From positions 5,863,501 through 5,927,500 of the forward strand of contig JARFIW010000003.1 of assembly GCA_036346225.1 (NCBI GenBank): a stretch of DNA of 64,000 nt. Reading direction: 5' to 3'. Position 1 is the first letter of the stretch. Each line of letters starts with the position of its first letter. Both the position numbers and the translations under genes were made by a program. Shown here piece by piece: positions 33,791 to 46,544 of this stretch. The stretch comes from Platerodrilus igneus (lineage: Eukaryota > Arthropoda > Insecta > Coleoptera > Lycidae). The notes beneath the pieces are model-generated. The model saw only the letters and a list, made by a program, of their open reading frames with translations, ran no database searches and was not told the DNA's origin.

Positions 33791-36700
33791 GGCCGCCGTG
33801 TCTAAGCTGGATTTAATGTTATTTCACATATATAAATTAAGCAAACAAAATTAAGATACGCGTCAATATGACACGTAACAAGGGAAACTGTATTAAAACT
33901 TAAGTCTAAAGGAAGATACAGTTTGATGAGTTTCGCAGAAAATAAACGTGGAGAAAGTTGTGTAGTAATTGACAGCCGGTGCTTATTTCTTCTCTCTGCA
34001 AACACAATGGCTAAAAATAGGAAATTCCAATGAATGCAGTAAAAGCGGCACCTAGACCTTTAAATTTTAAATTTGCAGTAAGCAACGCTGCAATTCTAAA
34101 ATTAGTGTTCAAGCTTCTTTACTGTACGCGTATTTAGGTATCGGGAAATACCAATATGACGTTTTCTAAGTATGCGTCAATTATATTCCATAGTTTGAAA
34201 TGCATAAATTTTGTAAGTACACTTCGAATTTTTTAAAAAGTATTTTGACGACATATTTGACGTACTAGTTAATGATACCATATTGGATGATGCAATATTT
34301 GAAGAATGTTAAGAGTACGCATAAACAGATTCATAATTTTAAAATTTAATATTTGTGAAACTATTACAGATAAGTTGTGAGATCATCAGCCGTTCATATT
34401 CTATTCTTCAATAATCAATCCGAACCTGAAATCAAAATTTTAAAATTCCCAAAAATTGAATTGTTGGCTAATGATCAAAATCAATAGATTTCTATGAAAC
34501 TATTCGAAATATATATTTTTTTCTATATAATCTTGCACTATTTTTTCTTTATGCAAGATATTAAAATCAAAATTATTTAAAAAGTAAATAATAACCACAC
34601 AAATAGATTTCAGTAGATTTATTATTAATAAAACAAGTGTAGAAAAATAAAATTCCAATATTAGACAATCTTAAAAGGGAAAAATAAATTTATATCGCTA
34701 AGATTGTGTACAATATGCGTGTAACATGTACCTTTTTTATTTGGTATTAAACTGTTGACAATGGAAAAAATTCAGTTCATCACCAACCCTTAAAGAGAAA
34801 ACGTGCACCTGCAGCTAAATGAATGAATGCCATAGTGCAAAACCAAGTGGACCGATTCGAACGTCAGGAGCATAAAAAACTCAGTATAGGATAACGATTT
34901 GAAGAAATGCACAATACACTATTCATGTAATTAAATTTTTAAATAATTATAAAAAATATATAAGATATGAAATTAGTACCTGGCACATTGCAGTGTAGAT
35001 ACGAATGTTTTGACCGTAATGTACGTAGAATGTAGTCCATTTTTGCCATAATCGTAGTTACTTCTGTATAATTGTATTGACCATCATTTGCGATGTTACC
35101 TCAAAATTAATAATACCCATTGCGTGTTTAAACTGTTTCATATTAAATACTAGTGAAGTATTATTCTGTTTTAATGTTTAGGATACAAAGAAGAAGAAAT
35201 CGAGAACTACGCCTAATATTTCTTTGAAAATTTGATTATTACTTTGCTTTTGCTGAAGTTCTTTAGTTCTAATGGGCTTTTTCTTGACAGTAGTATTCCC
35301 CTTGCAGTGTTCCGTGGCGAAACTAAAATTTTGGGAATATTACGTTTGATATCACATACCAACACGATTTTGGTTTCCTGATATCTGATGGGTCTTTTAT
35401 ATATTTTTGATCGTTCAAACCGAATCTGCACTCAGAATTTTCGCATCATTTTCAGGATTTAAGGTATTCGTTAACGGCTTACAGTGTATAACATATTGTG
35501 ACTATTGACGAAGCTTCTACAAATCGTTGGAAAGGTCACCTTAAGATATATAAGCGCCGCGGATTAATAAGCAGCAGTTGATATGCTAAACGCGTTTAAC
35601 AATAGATGCAAAATATAAATAAAAAAATAATATTTTACTGTACAGTATATGTTGCTGATAGACCTTATAGAATATCGCTAAAGTGTGCCAATCAAACGAT
35701 ACGTTTTGTTGCATATGTGACGAGTTTACGATTAAATTTCACAAGAAGACAATAACTACCTTGATGCAAAAAGATTATTAGCTTTATGTTGTATGCAAAC
35801 TAGGAGATAGTTTGGGCACCGCATATTATTTGCGCAACTTGTACTGTGAATTTGAGAGGATGCCTCAACGGTACCCGTAGGTCAATGCTTTTTGCAGTGT
35901 CTATGGCGTGAAGAGAATCCAAAGATCATGTTATTGGTTGCTATTTTTGCTCGACGAATCAATCTGGAATTTGCATCGAAGTCGAAGCATACTGCACTGT
36001 AAATTTTATTCGCAGTGCCTTTTATGGTTTTAACAACAATTTTATGCGATTCATGTGTAAAGGGTACCGGTGCTATCAATAAAACTTCCATAACATTTCC
36101 AGGGAATGAAACTTGCTTTAACTAATCCAAAGGTAATTCTCATTCCATGCAAACTAATTTTTCTAAAAGTATTCATAAACCTGAGTATATTTCGTAAAAT
36201 CCTTTCTTTTTGCGTTATTGTCCAAATATTTGCCGTAATGATAAGTGCGTCTTCTTTGTATGGCATTTGAAAGTGTTGCTAGATTTGCCAAAATCGTATT
36301 TTTGTGAGCATATTCTTAAGCTTATTTAAATTTATATTATAACATTTTTTGGTATTAGGGTTTTGCTTACAGACTTTGGTCAACGGTGCTTTGGATAACA
36401 CACATATATATTGCCCACCTTTTTAAAATTACAATAATGACATATTCTCTTACCCTAGGGATCTTAAGAAGATTCCTGAGTTGCTGAAAAACAGTGTTTT
36501 GCTGACCAACAAACAAGTTCCTAAATTTAAGTGTTACAATTCTCACGAACTATACTGTAAGAGATTGAAGCTGCCTACGCTTTGTTGTTAAATCGTTAAA
36601 GATTGTATAGTAGTTAGTTTTCTTTACAAGCCCAACGTTTCCTCTTTATTCTTTAAGTATCCTTTTAGATAAACCATCTTCCATGTTTAAAAAGGTGCGA

Positions 36701-37441
36701 GACGTTTTCAACACTTTTGGTATCAGATAATGCTTGGGCATATTATTTTGGAATTATTTTCCTTACTTATTGAGAAATAAATAGTGTCGACTGGTTCATA
36801 CTGTAACGTAACTTCTTTTGCAACAACAGTTCTTTATTATTTACTGATTATACAAGCTGTTTTACTTATAACTACGGTGAAATTTTAATGTTCTAATGAC
36901 AATTAATTCCAGCTAACCACTGCAGTACTAACTTCCTTAAAACGACAATACTATCTTCTTAAGTACTACTCGATGCACGTATAATTAGCAATGGAAGCAT
37001 TATTAGTTTATTTTTTACCAACTGTTAATTTTTATTAATCACTAACTGGCAACAGTTTATATCACATAGAGGTATTTATTTTAACGTTATCTTAATATTG
37101 ATTTATTTCATATCACGACTTTATAGAATGGAACTGGCTTAATCCCTACGAAACGCGAACATTATTTATTTAATTTACTTATTCTATCAAATTCTAAATA
37201 CAAATTAGAAACCTCCCGAATTATTCGAATTAGCTTCCAGAAGGTTCTTTTGGCCAGCTTATAGTGATATTAAGTGCATTCTCCTGTAAATGTCAATTAT
37301 CTTTGTGGTTAAAGACGTGTGGTTCCAAATGGTAAACTTCTTGGGGCTTTGTCACTATTCAGACTGTTTGACGCGTCGTTTTAATATTCTGATGTAATTT
37401 GGGTGTTTTTAGATCAGGTTTTATTCTCGTTTCTGTGAACT
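33791..37441. other. AT-rich region without confirmed gene
   Basis: Minus-strand open frames at 35213-35431, 35882-36091 and 36051-36266 overlap or adjoin one another in different frames and look mildly protein-like, but I recognise no family. The last two overlap by about 40 bp. Confidence 0.35.
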
Positions 37442-37688
37442 TACTCCACGTAAAGAATAATATGGATTTTTACCGCTAAGGAATCTGCGATCCACTTAAG
37501 TTTAATTAAAATCGTCCCCAGATACTGCGCAAGAACCAAAGGAAAATCTGAAAGAATCCAAATTTCTCCAATGCAATAAGACAAAGCAATTTCACCGATA
37601 ACCGTTGTAATGATGAAATTGCCTATCATGTTTAGTGTCATGAAATTTGGTTCATTAATGCAGTAAGTATTAAATAAAAGCTGAAAAA
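37442..37688 (-). CDS. Candidate chemoreceptor-like exon (transmembrane)
   Basis: The minus strand is open from an acceptor-like TTATTTTTCAG (just above 37,688) to a strong donor (TACGTGGA|GTAAGT at about 37,442). The roughly 82 encoded residues include two hydrophobic helices around NMIGNFIITTVIGEIALSYC and DFPLVLAQYLGTILIKLKW. Insect odorant receptors have exons of this size and character around transmembrane segments 1-2, with a conserved Lys-rich loop. There is no invariant motif in that region, so the assignment rests on hydrophobic pattern and splice context only. The rest of the gene was not found, and the phases of the two other candidate exons upstream (42.8 and 45.7 kb) do not obviously match. 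It could be chance. Confidence 0.3.
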
Positions 37689-39348
37689 TAAATATTTTAA
37701 AATTCCGCGAAGAATGTCTGAAAAAGGAACGGGTTCAAAGGAAAATGGATTTTGGCACGGGTAAATGATAGATGTATAAAAAGTAGGGGGTCAAGGTGAC
37801 CAGTCGACCGATTCATATACAAAAAGCATGATTTCAATAAATCATTTCCGATCTAATAGTACATTTTTTGGTCTAACACGATTTCATACTGTAGAAAGCT
37901 ATTACTGTAAGAACAGAATATCTTATAGCAATAGTTTTGGAACTGGTAGGATAATTATCGCATCAACAAAGGATTGATTCAAAACACTCATTTTTGGAAT
38001 GGTTGTAGAAAAATGGCATCAAACTTTCAGTTTACATAAGTAGTGCTACTTTCTCACTGCATATTAATAATTAATGTATTGTTTTGTAGAGTACAAAATA
38101 ACTAATCTTGTATATGAGTCGATGACATTGCTGTTAATATGAGTCAATATTTCAGATACGTGATATTGTTATTAGTTTTTACGATTAATTATTCATAACC
38201 GAATCACGAACTGAACGAGTTGATTGCAATATTTATCTAGTTGTAACTTCTCTATTGATAATTAAACACGATTTTTTATTTATTCCACGTGCATATTCTA
38301 TCAATATAGACTCTGTTCTTAGTATTTAATTTAAAACAAACTTTTTTATGCATAACATTTATCGTTGAACATATATTGAATGCAGCTTTTGATTCTAATG
38401 ATTTAAAAGATATCGATATGAGTGTTACTCATAATCAACAGTCTTAAGCATTCTCGGAGTTCGATAATGTGGTGTGTTGTTTCATAAGGGAATGTATCAG
38501 CTAGCTGTCAAATCGGTTAAATTTCCAGGTTTCATGGTTTGATGATGAGTAGAATCGAAACTGCTGAAAAAGATCTGCTTTTAACTTTTAATGCACAACT
38601 TGAATCTTCAATATTTAGTTAGGGATTATTACTGTAAGACGGGTGTTGATTACTTACGACAAATGTGCGTAAGGAATCAATGAAACAGATGTTACAGAGG
38701 CTATCATGTCTAGCTAGGTGGTTTAAAAACTGCTGACCGAGTTTGTTCTAATTTTTAATAAATAACTCGTCTTTAATGATTGAGATGGAATATCAATTTA
38801 CGACCCCATTTAACTTAGGTTATTTCAATATCTAGGGCCCTGATAAAAAATTGGGAGAGCTAGCAAACTATTTTTGTAAATTGATTTTAGATATCGACTG
38901 CTGAATATGCCAGTGTTTTACACAACTCCTATATCACAGCAATGTCAGGTCTATTCCTTTAGCTATAGCAACGGAACTTGTTTAGTAAATTATCGTAAAT
39001 TTTCTAATTGACAAGAAATATTTTTTCTGCAAAAGGTTTTATTAGAAAGAAGGTTTAAAATATTACGAAGGTATTTATACATTTAGGAAAACTTAATAAC
39101 AATCTCGAATTAGTGGCTTACTCTACAACCACATTTCGATATTCCACCTGGGCGTCTATATTATGCGGGCCTTGTGGGTGTGCTCGACTATAGCTGTAAA
39201 ATCTCATTTAGTTGTTCGTTGTAATTTAGTAGATTCATGATCTGCCGAAACTTTGGAAACACAAATAGCATTTTATATCATAAACGGTGTGTTTAATTTT
39301 GTGCCACAGTAGTATCGCGGCTATTCTAGGAATTTAAAACAAATGTTA
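37689..39348. other. AT-rich spacer
   Basis: No open frame, repeat pair or motif worth naming was found. Confidence 0.45.
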
Positions 39349-39350
39349 TA
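39349..39350. repeat. TA target duplication, left, of palindromic MITE
   Basis: TA directly before CAGGGTGTCC, with its partner at 40181-40182. Confidence 0.7.
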
Positions 39351-40180
39351 CAGGGTGTCCCATGAGGAACCCGGCAAACTTCTAAAGTGGTTTCCTCTCA
39401 TCAAAATAATGAAAAAAGTTCATATAAACATATGTCCAGAAATGCTTTTGTTAGCGAGTTACGGCTAGGGAAATATATCGCCCGATTTTCTGGGAAAGGA
39501 CAAAGAAAGTCAAACTGATTTTTTATGGCGTTAAGTTAAGTGTTAAATTTATTGGATTTTTTGTAAAATGAACTGAAAAATTGAGAAAAAGATGCACCAG
39601 ACCTCTAGGATCGCCCATATCTGAGACATCAGACAAAATACGCAAAATTCGGTCTCAAAAACCACGCTTCGTTTATATATAAACTACATTAACTTCGTTA
39701 AATGGGTAATAAACACGCAAACTTATTAAACAAAACTTGTAGTGAATTTAATTCTGAAGAGAATGATGTAAAATATGCCAATAATAAACAAACACAAAGT
39801 TTAAAAAATTAATGTTTAGTTAAATCAACACATACGAAGTTAATGTAGTTTAAATCTAAACGAAGCTTGGTTTTCGAGACCGAATTTTGCGTTTTTTGTC
39901 TGATATCTCAGATATGGGTAATCCTAGAGGTCTGGGACATGTTTTATTCAATTTTCAGTTCATTTTACATAAAATCCAATAAATTTAACACCTAACTTAA
40001 CGCCATAAAAAATCAGTTTGGCTTTATTTCCGTCCTTTCCCAGAAAATCGGGCGAAATATTTCGCTAGCCGTAACTCGCTAACAAAGCATTTCCGGGCAT
40101 ATGTTTATATGAACTTTTTCATTATTTTGATGAGAGGAAACCACCTTAAAAGTTTGGCGGGTTCCTCGTGGGACATCCTG
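39351..40180. mobile_element. 830-bp palindromic MITE (Tc1/mariner-like TA ends)
   Basis: The left arm (39351-39698) and right arm (39833-40180) are inverted copies of about 348 bp with roughly 90% identity by eye. The ends are CAGGGTGTCCCATGAGGAAC and, inverted, CAGGATGTCCCACGAGGAAC, flanked on both sides by TA. TA duplication plus CAGGG termini is typical of Tc1/mariner-group elements. Only about 134 bp lies between the arms and no transposase is encoded, so the element is non-autonomous and would form a near-complete hairpin. A decayed mariner-like transposase begins only about 315 bp downstream, but no evidence ties the two. Confidence 0.85.
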
Positions 40181-40494
40181 TATATGAAAGTTGTTAGACG
40201 CTGTATTTTTATTAATTTGTCAAAATCTGAAAAAATAACCATCAGATAATTCAGATACAGCAAATTCATTAACAATTTCAAATGGAATGGACTTAATATT
40301 ATTATATATTCTATAAAAAAACAAGTCGCTAGTTAAGCAACAAATGCATTGCTTGTATGATGCAACTTCATTTAAAAGTAGGTGGTAAAAATCTGTTGCT
40401 ATCGCTTTAGTAAACAGCAATTGATATCAAGTGAACTGTCGAAGCGGTCAGAGCTAAAGTCAAAGTGGTTTCGTGATAGGTAAATTTCTGCGAT

Positions 40495-41525
40495 TTGCAT
40501 TTTTATATTAACTTATGTGTGATCGGAGATAATTATTCTAATGAAGAAAAAATTGATATGCTCAGGGTGCTCATCAGTTGCAATGATAATTCCAGAAGAG
40601 CTTCTATAATGTATCGAAGAATGTATCCACAAAGAAGACTTACACTTCCGTACGACTCGAATTTAAAGAAAAATGGTTGTTTCAATGATAAAGTACGAAA
40701 GACTTGAAATGAACGTGCAAATGTTGAAGATATTGTGAGTTTGGCATATTTTAGAGCATACCCACCTAATTCAATACATGAAGCAGTGGCTGATGTGAGA
40801 ATAATGTGATATAAAATATTTTCTATACTAAAAAAATATAAATGGGCCCCGTATAAAATTAAATTGGTACATGGTTTGGCAGCGGTGATTCTGAGAGAAG
40901 AGTAATATTTTGTAACTGGTTTACCAATCGTCAAAGTTTATTGAATTGAATTCTTTGGAGATATAAATCGAATTTCAATAATAATGGAATCTCTAACAGA
41001 AAAAAATTATCATTGCTGGAATACAAACAATCAATTTAAAATTCTAGAATGCCGAAATTAAAATCGATTTTCTCTTAATGTATGGTTTGGTGACACTGTA
41101 GTTGGTCCTTATTTTTATTAATGATGCGGAACGATCCAATTTTTTTCTGACGGAATTAGAAATTATTTTGATGATATATTCTAGAAATTCGCCGTGATAT
41201 GTGGTTCCTGCAGGATGGAACACCTCCTCACAACGCAAGAAACGTAATAAATACTCTAAGTGAAAAGTTTGATGCGAGATCGATTGTAAACTAGCCAGCA
41301 AGATCGCCACAAATCTTCATTTTAGATTTTTTTATTTGGAGATTTCTCAAACAACAAGTTTATGCTACTCGTCCGTAAAATTCATACGATCTTAAATATT
41401 GTATTCGTGTGACACGTTGCAAAATAACATACCATATGTTACAAGCAACGCGGAGAAATTTAATCGGAAGATGTCGGTAATGTATTACTAACAACGGAGG
41501 TCACCTCGAACAGAAACACTAATTT
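40495..41525 (+). pseudogene. Decayed mariner-like transposase (insect DUF4817-type)
   Basis: The N-terminus (40495-40707) reads NYSNEEKIDMLRVL then RMYPQRRLTLPYDSN, matching the helix-turn-helix N-terminal region of a widespread insect mariner-like family. Further along come YHCWNTNNQ and SLNVWFGDTVVGPYF, then MWFLQDGTPPHNARNV (second catalytic Asp at about 41214). The next block, ARSPQIFILDFFIW, corresponds to the family's PRSPDLTPLDFFLWG (third Asp at about 41324), and CITNNGGHLEQ near 41,500 matches the usual C-terminus. Stops and frameshifts are numerous and the first catalytic Asp position reads Glu, so it is a relic. The 133-codon minus-strand frame (40533-40934) is its antisense. Confidence 0.75.
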
Positions 41526-42735
41526 AGAGTTTAAAACTTACTGAATTTATTAAACGCGGATGTTGAAAAAGTTGAGCACCCCTGCACCTAAATATATTAA
41601 AATAAATAGTTAACCTAAGAATGTTGCAGGGACCCAGGATGACGTACCGTAATGACGATCAATATTCACGGACACGGGGGTAATACCTGAGACAAACACA
41701 ATTTACTGAAATGCAAACACGAGACCGCAACGTGTGTCTCAAAATTCAAAAACAAAGCAGTTTCTGAACCCGAAAAAGGTACTAAGTCCATGTTACTTAA
41801 AACTCCTAACTATCACTCAAATAATTATACAGCATACAGCACTCTGTATTAGGTAGGACTACTTTTTATAAATATTGGTATCACTTTCAAAATTTTCTTA
41901 CCTCACTTATGTTTAACTTAAATCACCAAACGTATAGTTTGCAAATAAAAATTTCAAATTCAGTTCATGCATATAATTGTAAATTAAACAAACAAATATA
42001 TACATCAAACTGGTAATTTAAAAGTTAATCTTATTTTTGAACTTAGAGGGGTTAGACTAATATCTGATAAAACTACTTTTTTTATGTAGGTACAAAAATT
42101 TTTATAATGGCGTTCAACATGTTAGGACATCTTCTTACTACTATTACTTAAATATCAGTTTTTCAAAATTTTAGTATCTAGCGACTTGAAAGGCTTTTTT
42201 TTAAAGTGTCGCAAATTATGTCTAAAGTAGGCTTAAAAACATTAGTATTTTCATTTGTGAATGCTGACAAAAAACTAGTTCTTTAAGTGTTATATACTTG
42301 CAAAAGTTTACATTTAGCTATTTTGTATTTAGCTGATTTCTCACGTTAAGTACTTAAGCTTTAAAACTCGAGTATAAGAAAATTTTAACTGATCAATCTT
42401 TAAAAGATGTAAATACTTCTCGTAGATTTCATTATAATGAATACTGTCAACACTACAAATAATCTCTGGTGAAACTGTTATATAGATATATAAATTTAGA
42501 AACTTCGGTTGGACAAAATATGAATCACATTTTAGTAAACATGTTAGTACTTATAAGAAATAGCTATAAACTTCAATTAATATTCCTATTTTACATGTGC
42601 TGAAGTAAACCTAATCTGGTAATTTTCATTATTCCAAGGTTGATACGACGAAAACAACTTTTATGCGTTAAAGACTATTTGCCAGATGTGAAATCAAAGC
42701 GACCTCTGGTACAGTGTAATATAAAATTCACTTAC
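41526..42735. other. AT-rich spacer
   Basis: No recognisable gene or repeat. The 41,580-41,760 stretch is slightly GC-richer and may be the 3' flank of the mariner relic. Confidence 0.4.
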
Positions 42736-42898
42736 CAATATTTGGTGAAAGTTCAACAAACAAGAATTTTAATAAACCGAAGAAGTTAAGAAGATTCATA
42801 ATTCTTAATATTGGACAGAAACTGGAAACTGTCAGAGGACTATTCAGCAAGTGTTTCGAATACCTATTGAATGTCGAAGTTCCACTTCCAGACGGCAT
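42736..42898 (-). CDS. Candidate first exon of a gustatory/odorant-receptor-like gene
   Basis: ATG at 42898 (minus) opens 54 codons that end in phase 1 at a strong donor (CCAAATATTG|GTAAGTG). The peptide finishes with FCPILRIMNLLNFFGLLKFL, a hydrophobic segment resembling the N-terminal transmembrane entry of insect gustatory receptors (pattern PxxxxxxxFGLLPF). The frame is also open upstream to about 42,985, where CCTTACAG could be an acceptor, so it might instead be an internal exon. No downstream partner exon could be linked. Evidence is suggestive only. Confidence 0.3.
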
Positions 42899-43377
42899 AC
42901 ACTTATATAGAACCAGTTCATCAACAGCGTTCAAATTGCGTTCAGATTTTGTTGTAAATTTTGATGCTTTTTTGGCTGTAAGGTACTAATTTTTACATTC
43001 CATGGTTACTCTCTGAATATTAGTACTTTGAAATTTACGCATAACTTCTAAATACTTTAATGTTACACATTGTTAAAAACGATCGAAAAGGTAGTAAAGC
43101 ATGCTGGCCCAACTAAGTGCGTACTTTGATACAGAAATTATATTTTGCCTTCAACATGCTGAAACTCTTCCTAACCCGGCTGATATGAGACTGATCGAGC
43201 ATACACGAGCGTCGACAAAAAATCGGCAGAATGAATTTTAAACAAAGATAACGAATCGCCAAGTGTTGCCTTTGAACGTGAAAAATACGCCATAAAAAAT
43301 GTATCGAATATTCCACCCACATGTTATACGTTTTGTTAAATGCAAATCAATAAATGCTTTAAATTGAATGCTAATAA
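42899..43377. other. AT-rich spacer between candidate exon and mariner relic
   Basis: Two overlapping minus-strand frames (43113-43322, 43238-43438) occur; both appear to be chance or antisense to the relic that follows. Confidence 0.4.
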
Positions 43378-43900
43378 ATGAGGGAGCGAGTAAAATTATT
43401 GTATGTACGAATGCGTCTGTATTTTGAAGATGCTTCAACTGGAACCCAATGTTCTCAAAAATTTATTGTTTGGACCGGTATCTTGGAGCATCATACTGTT
43501 AAACCGTTTTTCCTTGGCGGAAACTTAACGTATGAACGTTATGCTGTTCGAAGAAATAGCACCAGCTATAAATGAGGTTGCACCGGAATATGAACAAGTT
43601 TTGTTTCAAATGGAAGGAAGCTTTTTACATAACAGTCATGGCGTCCGCAAATATTTAAATCAAAGCGAATACGAAATTAGTTGATTTGCGTGGAGTCCTG
43701 ACCTGCGTCCTAATAATTTTTTTCTACGGAGAAATTGGAATCAAAGATCCACAGTGGTAGCCATTTTGAAGATTTGGAACAATTGCAACTAGTATTCGAG
43801 ATCTGTACGCAAGAATTTCGCTATATCAGTTAGCAAATTTTAAACGAGAAGTTTCTGGTAGACTGGGATTATTGTTTAAGAGTGGATTAAGGCTTATGGA
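43378..43900 (+). pseudogene. Decayed mariner-like transposase, C-terminal two thirds
   Basis: The first segment (43378-43575) reads FEDASTGTQCSQKFIVWTGI then HHTVKPFFLGGNLTYE, matching the family's VNVWAGILGxxIIGPxFxxGNLT. After a frameshift come FQMEGSFLHNSHGVRKYLNQ and FAWSPDLRPNNFFL, which correspond to FQQDGAPAHxxxxVRxxLN and WPPRSPDLTPLDFFLW; both catalytic aspartates are mutated. The tail LANFKREVSGRLGLLF fits the last helix. This is a second, independent relic of the same broad family as 40.5-41.5 kb. Confidence 0.7.
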
Positions 43901-45551
43901 CATTTATTATGGTAACCGTTTTTCTTGTGGTAATTTATTATATAAGGTTGCTTCAAGTTCTGCTGCAGATTATTATTCTTATTATTTCACAAATTTTCAA
44001 TGTAAGAAAACGCGAATCAACTTGCCTGAATGACGGTGGCTTCGTTTCAACAGTTTATCAAAACATCACTGGTTTTTGTTCGTGTGACAGTTTTAGTTTC
44101 TTTGTTTTTAAAACTTGTTAGAAACTAAAATAAATTTCCGACACTTGAAAAATGCATTGTCAAAACTAACAACTCTTTAAGATACATCGTAATGTGGGAT
44201 TAAACTATTAGCACGACAGCTAACTAAAAACTGTTTTGTTTTAACAACTCCAAAGAAAAATCTATTTCTGTTAAAATAGTACTTTTAATTCCCTTAATTT
44301 GACCCTTCTGCAAAAAGTAAAAAAGTAAGTAATGATATTGTTGTGTACAGTATTTTTTTCTCTATAAGAAACATATTTACACTTTTTTTCTAAAATAATT
44401 TGGGAAGCCAATATGTGAACATTAAGTATATGGTGTGTGAACCCTTTCTACACCTGAGATAATTATTAAAATGAAGAAAAAGCATGCGAAGTCCTGATGG
44501 TCAGGTGGATAATTTTGTTGATCTCTAATAAAAACATCCTTTGTATTATAAATGAGGAAACACTGATATTAATTGTTGTCAACCTTGTACTGCCATAAAT
44601 ATAATTTTTATATTTAATTGGTAAATTGTCAATTTTGTATCAAATGCTGTTGAATATTTTTGCAAGCTTTGCAATTTTGCAAAAGTTTTGCAAATTTGGT
44701 CTTAGCATTGTCCTTGGTCTTGGTCTTACTGCACCAGATGTAGTATTGGTCGTGGTCAAGGTCTTTTCATTACTGCAAGACCAGCACCGGTTTCGTTTAG
44801 CACTAAGTATTTGCCGTATTTGCCAATGATAGAGTCAAATAAAACGCCTTTTCATAACGCGTTACATAAATAGTTTTATTTAATCTCCCTCTTCAAGAGG
44901 AATTTAAATATTTTTGAATTCGGTACGGTTTTAAAACACGCATATCAGTAGTGTATTTCGCCGTACAAAGTTTAATTCAACTTTTATTACTTTACTTGAA
45001 TGTTACGGTGGAGTTTGTACAAACAAGCACAATTAATATTTCATTGCAGTCTGTCAAAATTCAATAATGGAAAATTAATATTCGGATATTCCTTCAGTTA
45101 TAGAAGATGCGATCAATTTAGTAGTAAATTCGATAATACCAGGCAATTCAAAAATGTACGAAAAAGCATATACGAAATTTGATAAGTGATGTAATCATAC
45201 GGGGTAAAAACTATTTGTGAAAACTACAGTTAGCGTGCTTTAAAGTGATGAAAAATTCTAAGGTATCTAAGTATACGACTACGTCCTTGATGTTATAGGC
45301 GGAATTTACTGTCGAGAAAACAGTTATTTCTAAGTTCCACTAAAATATTTTCTGTTTCTTAGTCTTAAAATTGATTACCTAAATAATGGCGAAATATTCA
45401 GTTACGTAAAAATTCATTTCATCATTAGCGACTTAATGAAACCGAGTTGCGGAAAAATTTGCGATTACGTAACGTTAAAATTGCTTTTAAAAGTTGACAT
45501 ACTATGGTGTGGTTAGATAAAAATAAGTAAAGAAAAGGAATACTGTCTTAC
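43901..45551. other. AT-rich spacer
   Basis: No supported feature. Around 44,690-44,780 there is a run of diverged GGTCTTGGTCTT-type repeats (CTTGGTCTTGGTCTTACTGC), a short cryptic tandem repeat. Confidence 0.4.
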
Positions 45552-45772
45552 CCCAAACTATGTGCAATAAAACGGCCTTTAGGTAAAGCAGTTAGGGCAA
45601 AAAATGCCGGTAAACTCGAATATGCAAATATCAGTATCGTTATCCAAGCAATTTTCACCATGCGAAAAATCTCATATTTATGTCCAGAATCGCACCAATT
45701 AGAAGATTTTACAAACAATACGTTGGTCGGAAGTAGTCTAAGCATCCTTAAATATACGAAACTACAATGCAT
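45552..45772 (-). CDS. Candidate N-terminal exon of a chemoreceptor-like gene
   Basis: ATG at 45772 (minus) starts a 73-codon frame ending in phase 2 at a donor (AGTTTGGG|GTAAGA). The peptide has a short N-terminus (YLRMLRLLPTNVLF), a polar linker and a strong membrane helix (KIAWITILIFAYSSLPAFFA), an arrangement common at the start of insect odorant and gustatory receptors. Against it: an out-of-frame ATG lies four bases upstream and no second exon could be linked. It may belong with the candidates at 42.8 and 37.6 kb on the same strand, but two N-terminal-like exons would then imply two genes. Confidence 0.3.
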
Positions 45773-46544
45773 CCATTATAATTGAACTTCTCTCAAACTA
45801 ACATGCACCATAGGCACGGTGAGGTTTTACATAAATCTAAATCTTCTGTTGAAAATTCAGAAATGCAATTATTGTAGTATTACAAAATGACATTAGATTG
45901 TGGCAAAATTTATATTTCATTGTTTTAAATTTATTCTTCTGAACGAACAGAGTTGTACAACGCATTTAACATTATATCCATGGATGCATTTGTTTCTCTC
46001 TTTAACTTATAAGATTAGCGTTTGGCAAACCATAAAAATTAAATTGTAATCATAGGAGACATCAAAAAAATGTTTATGTACAACATTTTATTACGTCTTA
46101 TTTCCCGCATGTAATATTTACTTTCATAGCATTTTGGAAACATTTGCAGAAATACCAAAAGGATAAAATACATGTTTGCCGATTGAGAGGGATGCGCCAT
46201 GATATTTCATTTGTTACTTGATATAAGAACAAAGCTTTTTTTAAAGATTTAGTTTGTTTTTACTTCTTTTAATATGTGTAGGTTAATCACCGGCAACACC
46301 CGTGTTAGTTTCAACTTAAAGTTGAAATTTTTGGTCATATTTAATGTGCTTTTTTATGTAGATCTATCATTAACAGCATATTCTACTATTCTATTAATAA
46401 TCAAACCACTGCTTTTGTCATTGGGCGCTAGTGTCAATTTGAACGCTAGTGTATTAGGATATCCTTTTTATATAAAGAGAAGGGGAAATGAGTATGGTAC
46501 TGCTTTCTTGTTCTAATGACTTCTCCTCAAAGGTTGCTAGTAGA

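Noticed and set aside
36051..36266. Protein-like minus-strand frame considered as a receptor C-terminal exon
   Set aside because: No diagnostic motif, no clear splice sites, and an equally plausible overlapping frame; left unassigned.
40533..40934. 133-codon minus-strand frame
   Set aside because: It lies antisense to the mariner-like transposase relic, whose plus-strand motifs are convincing.
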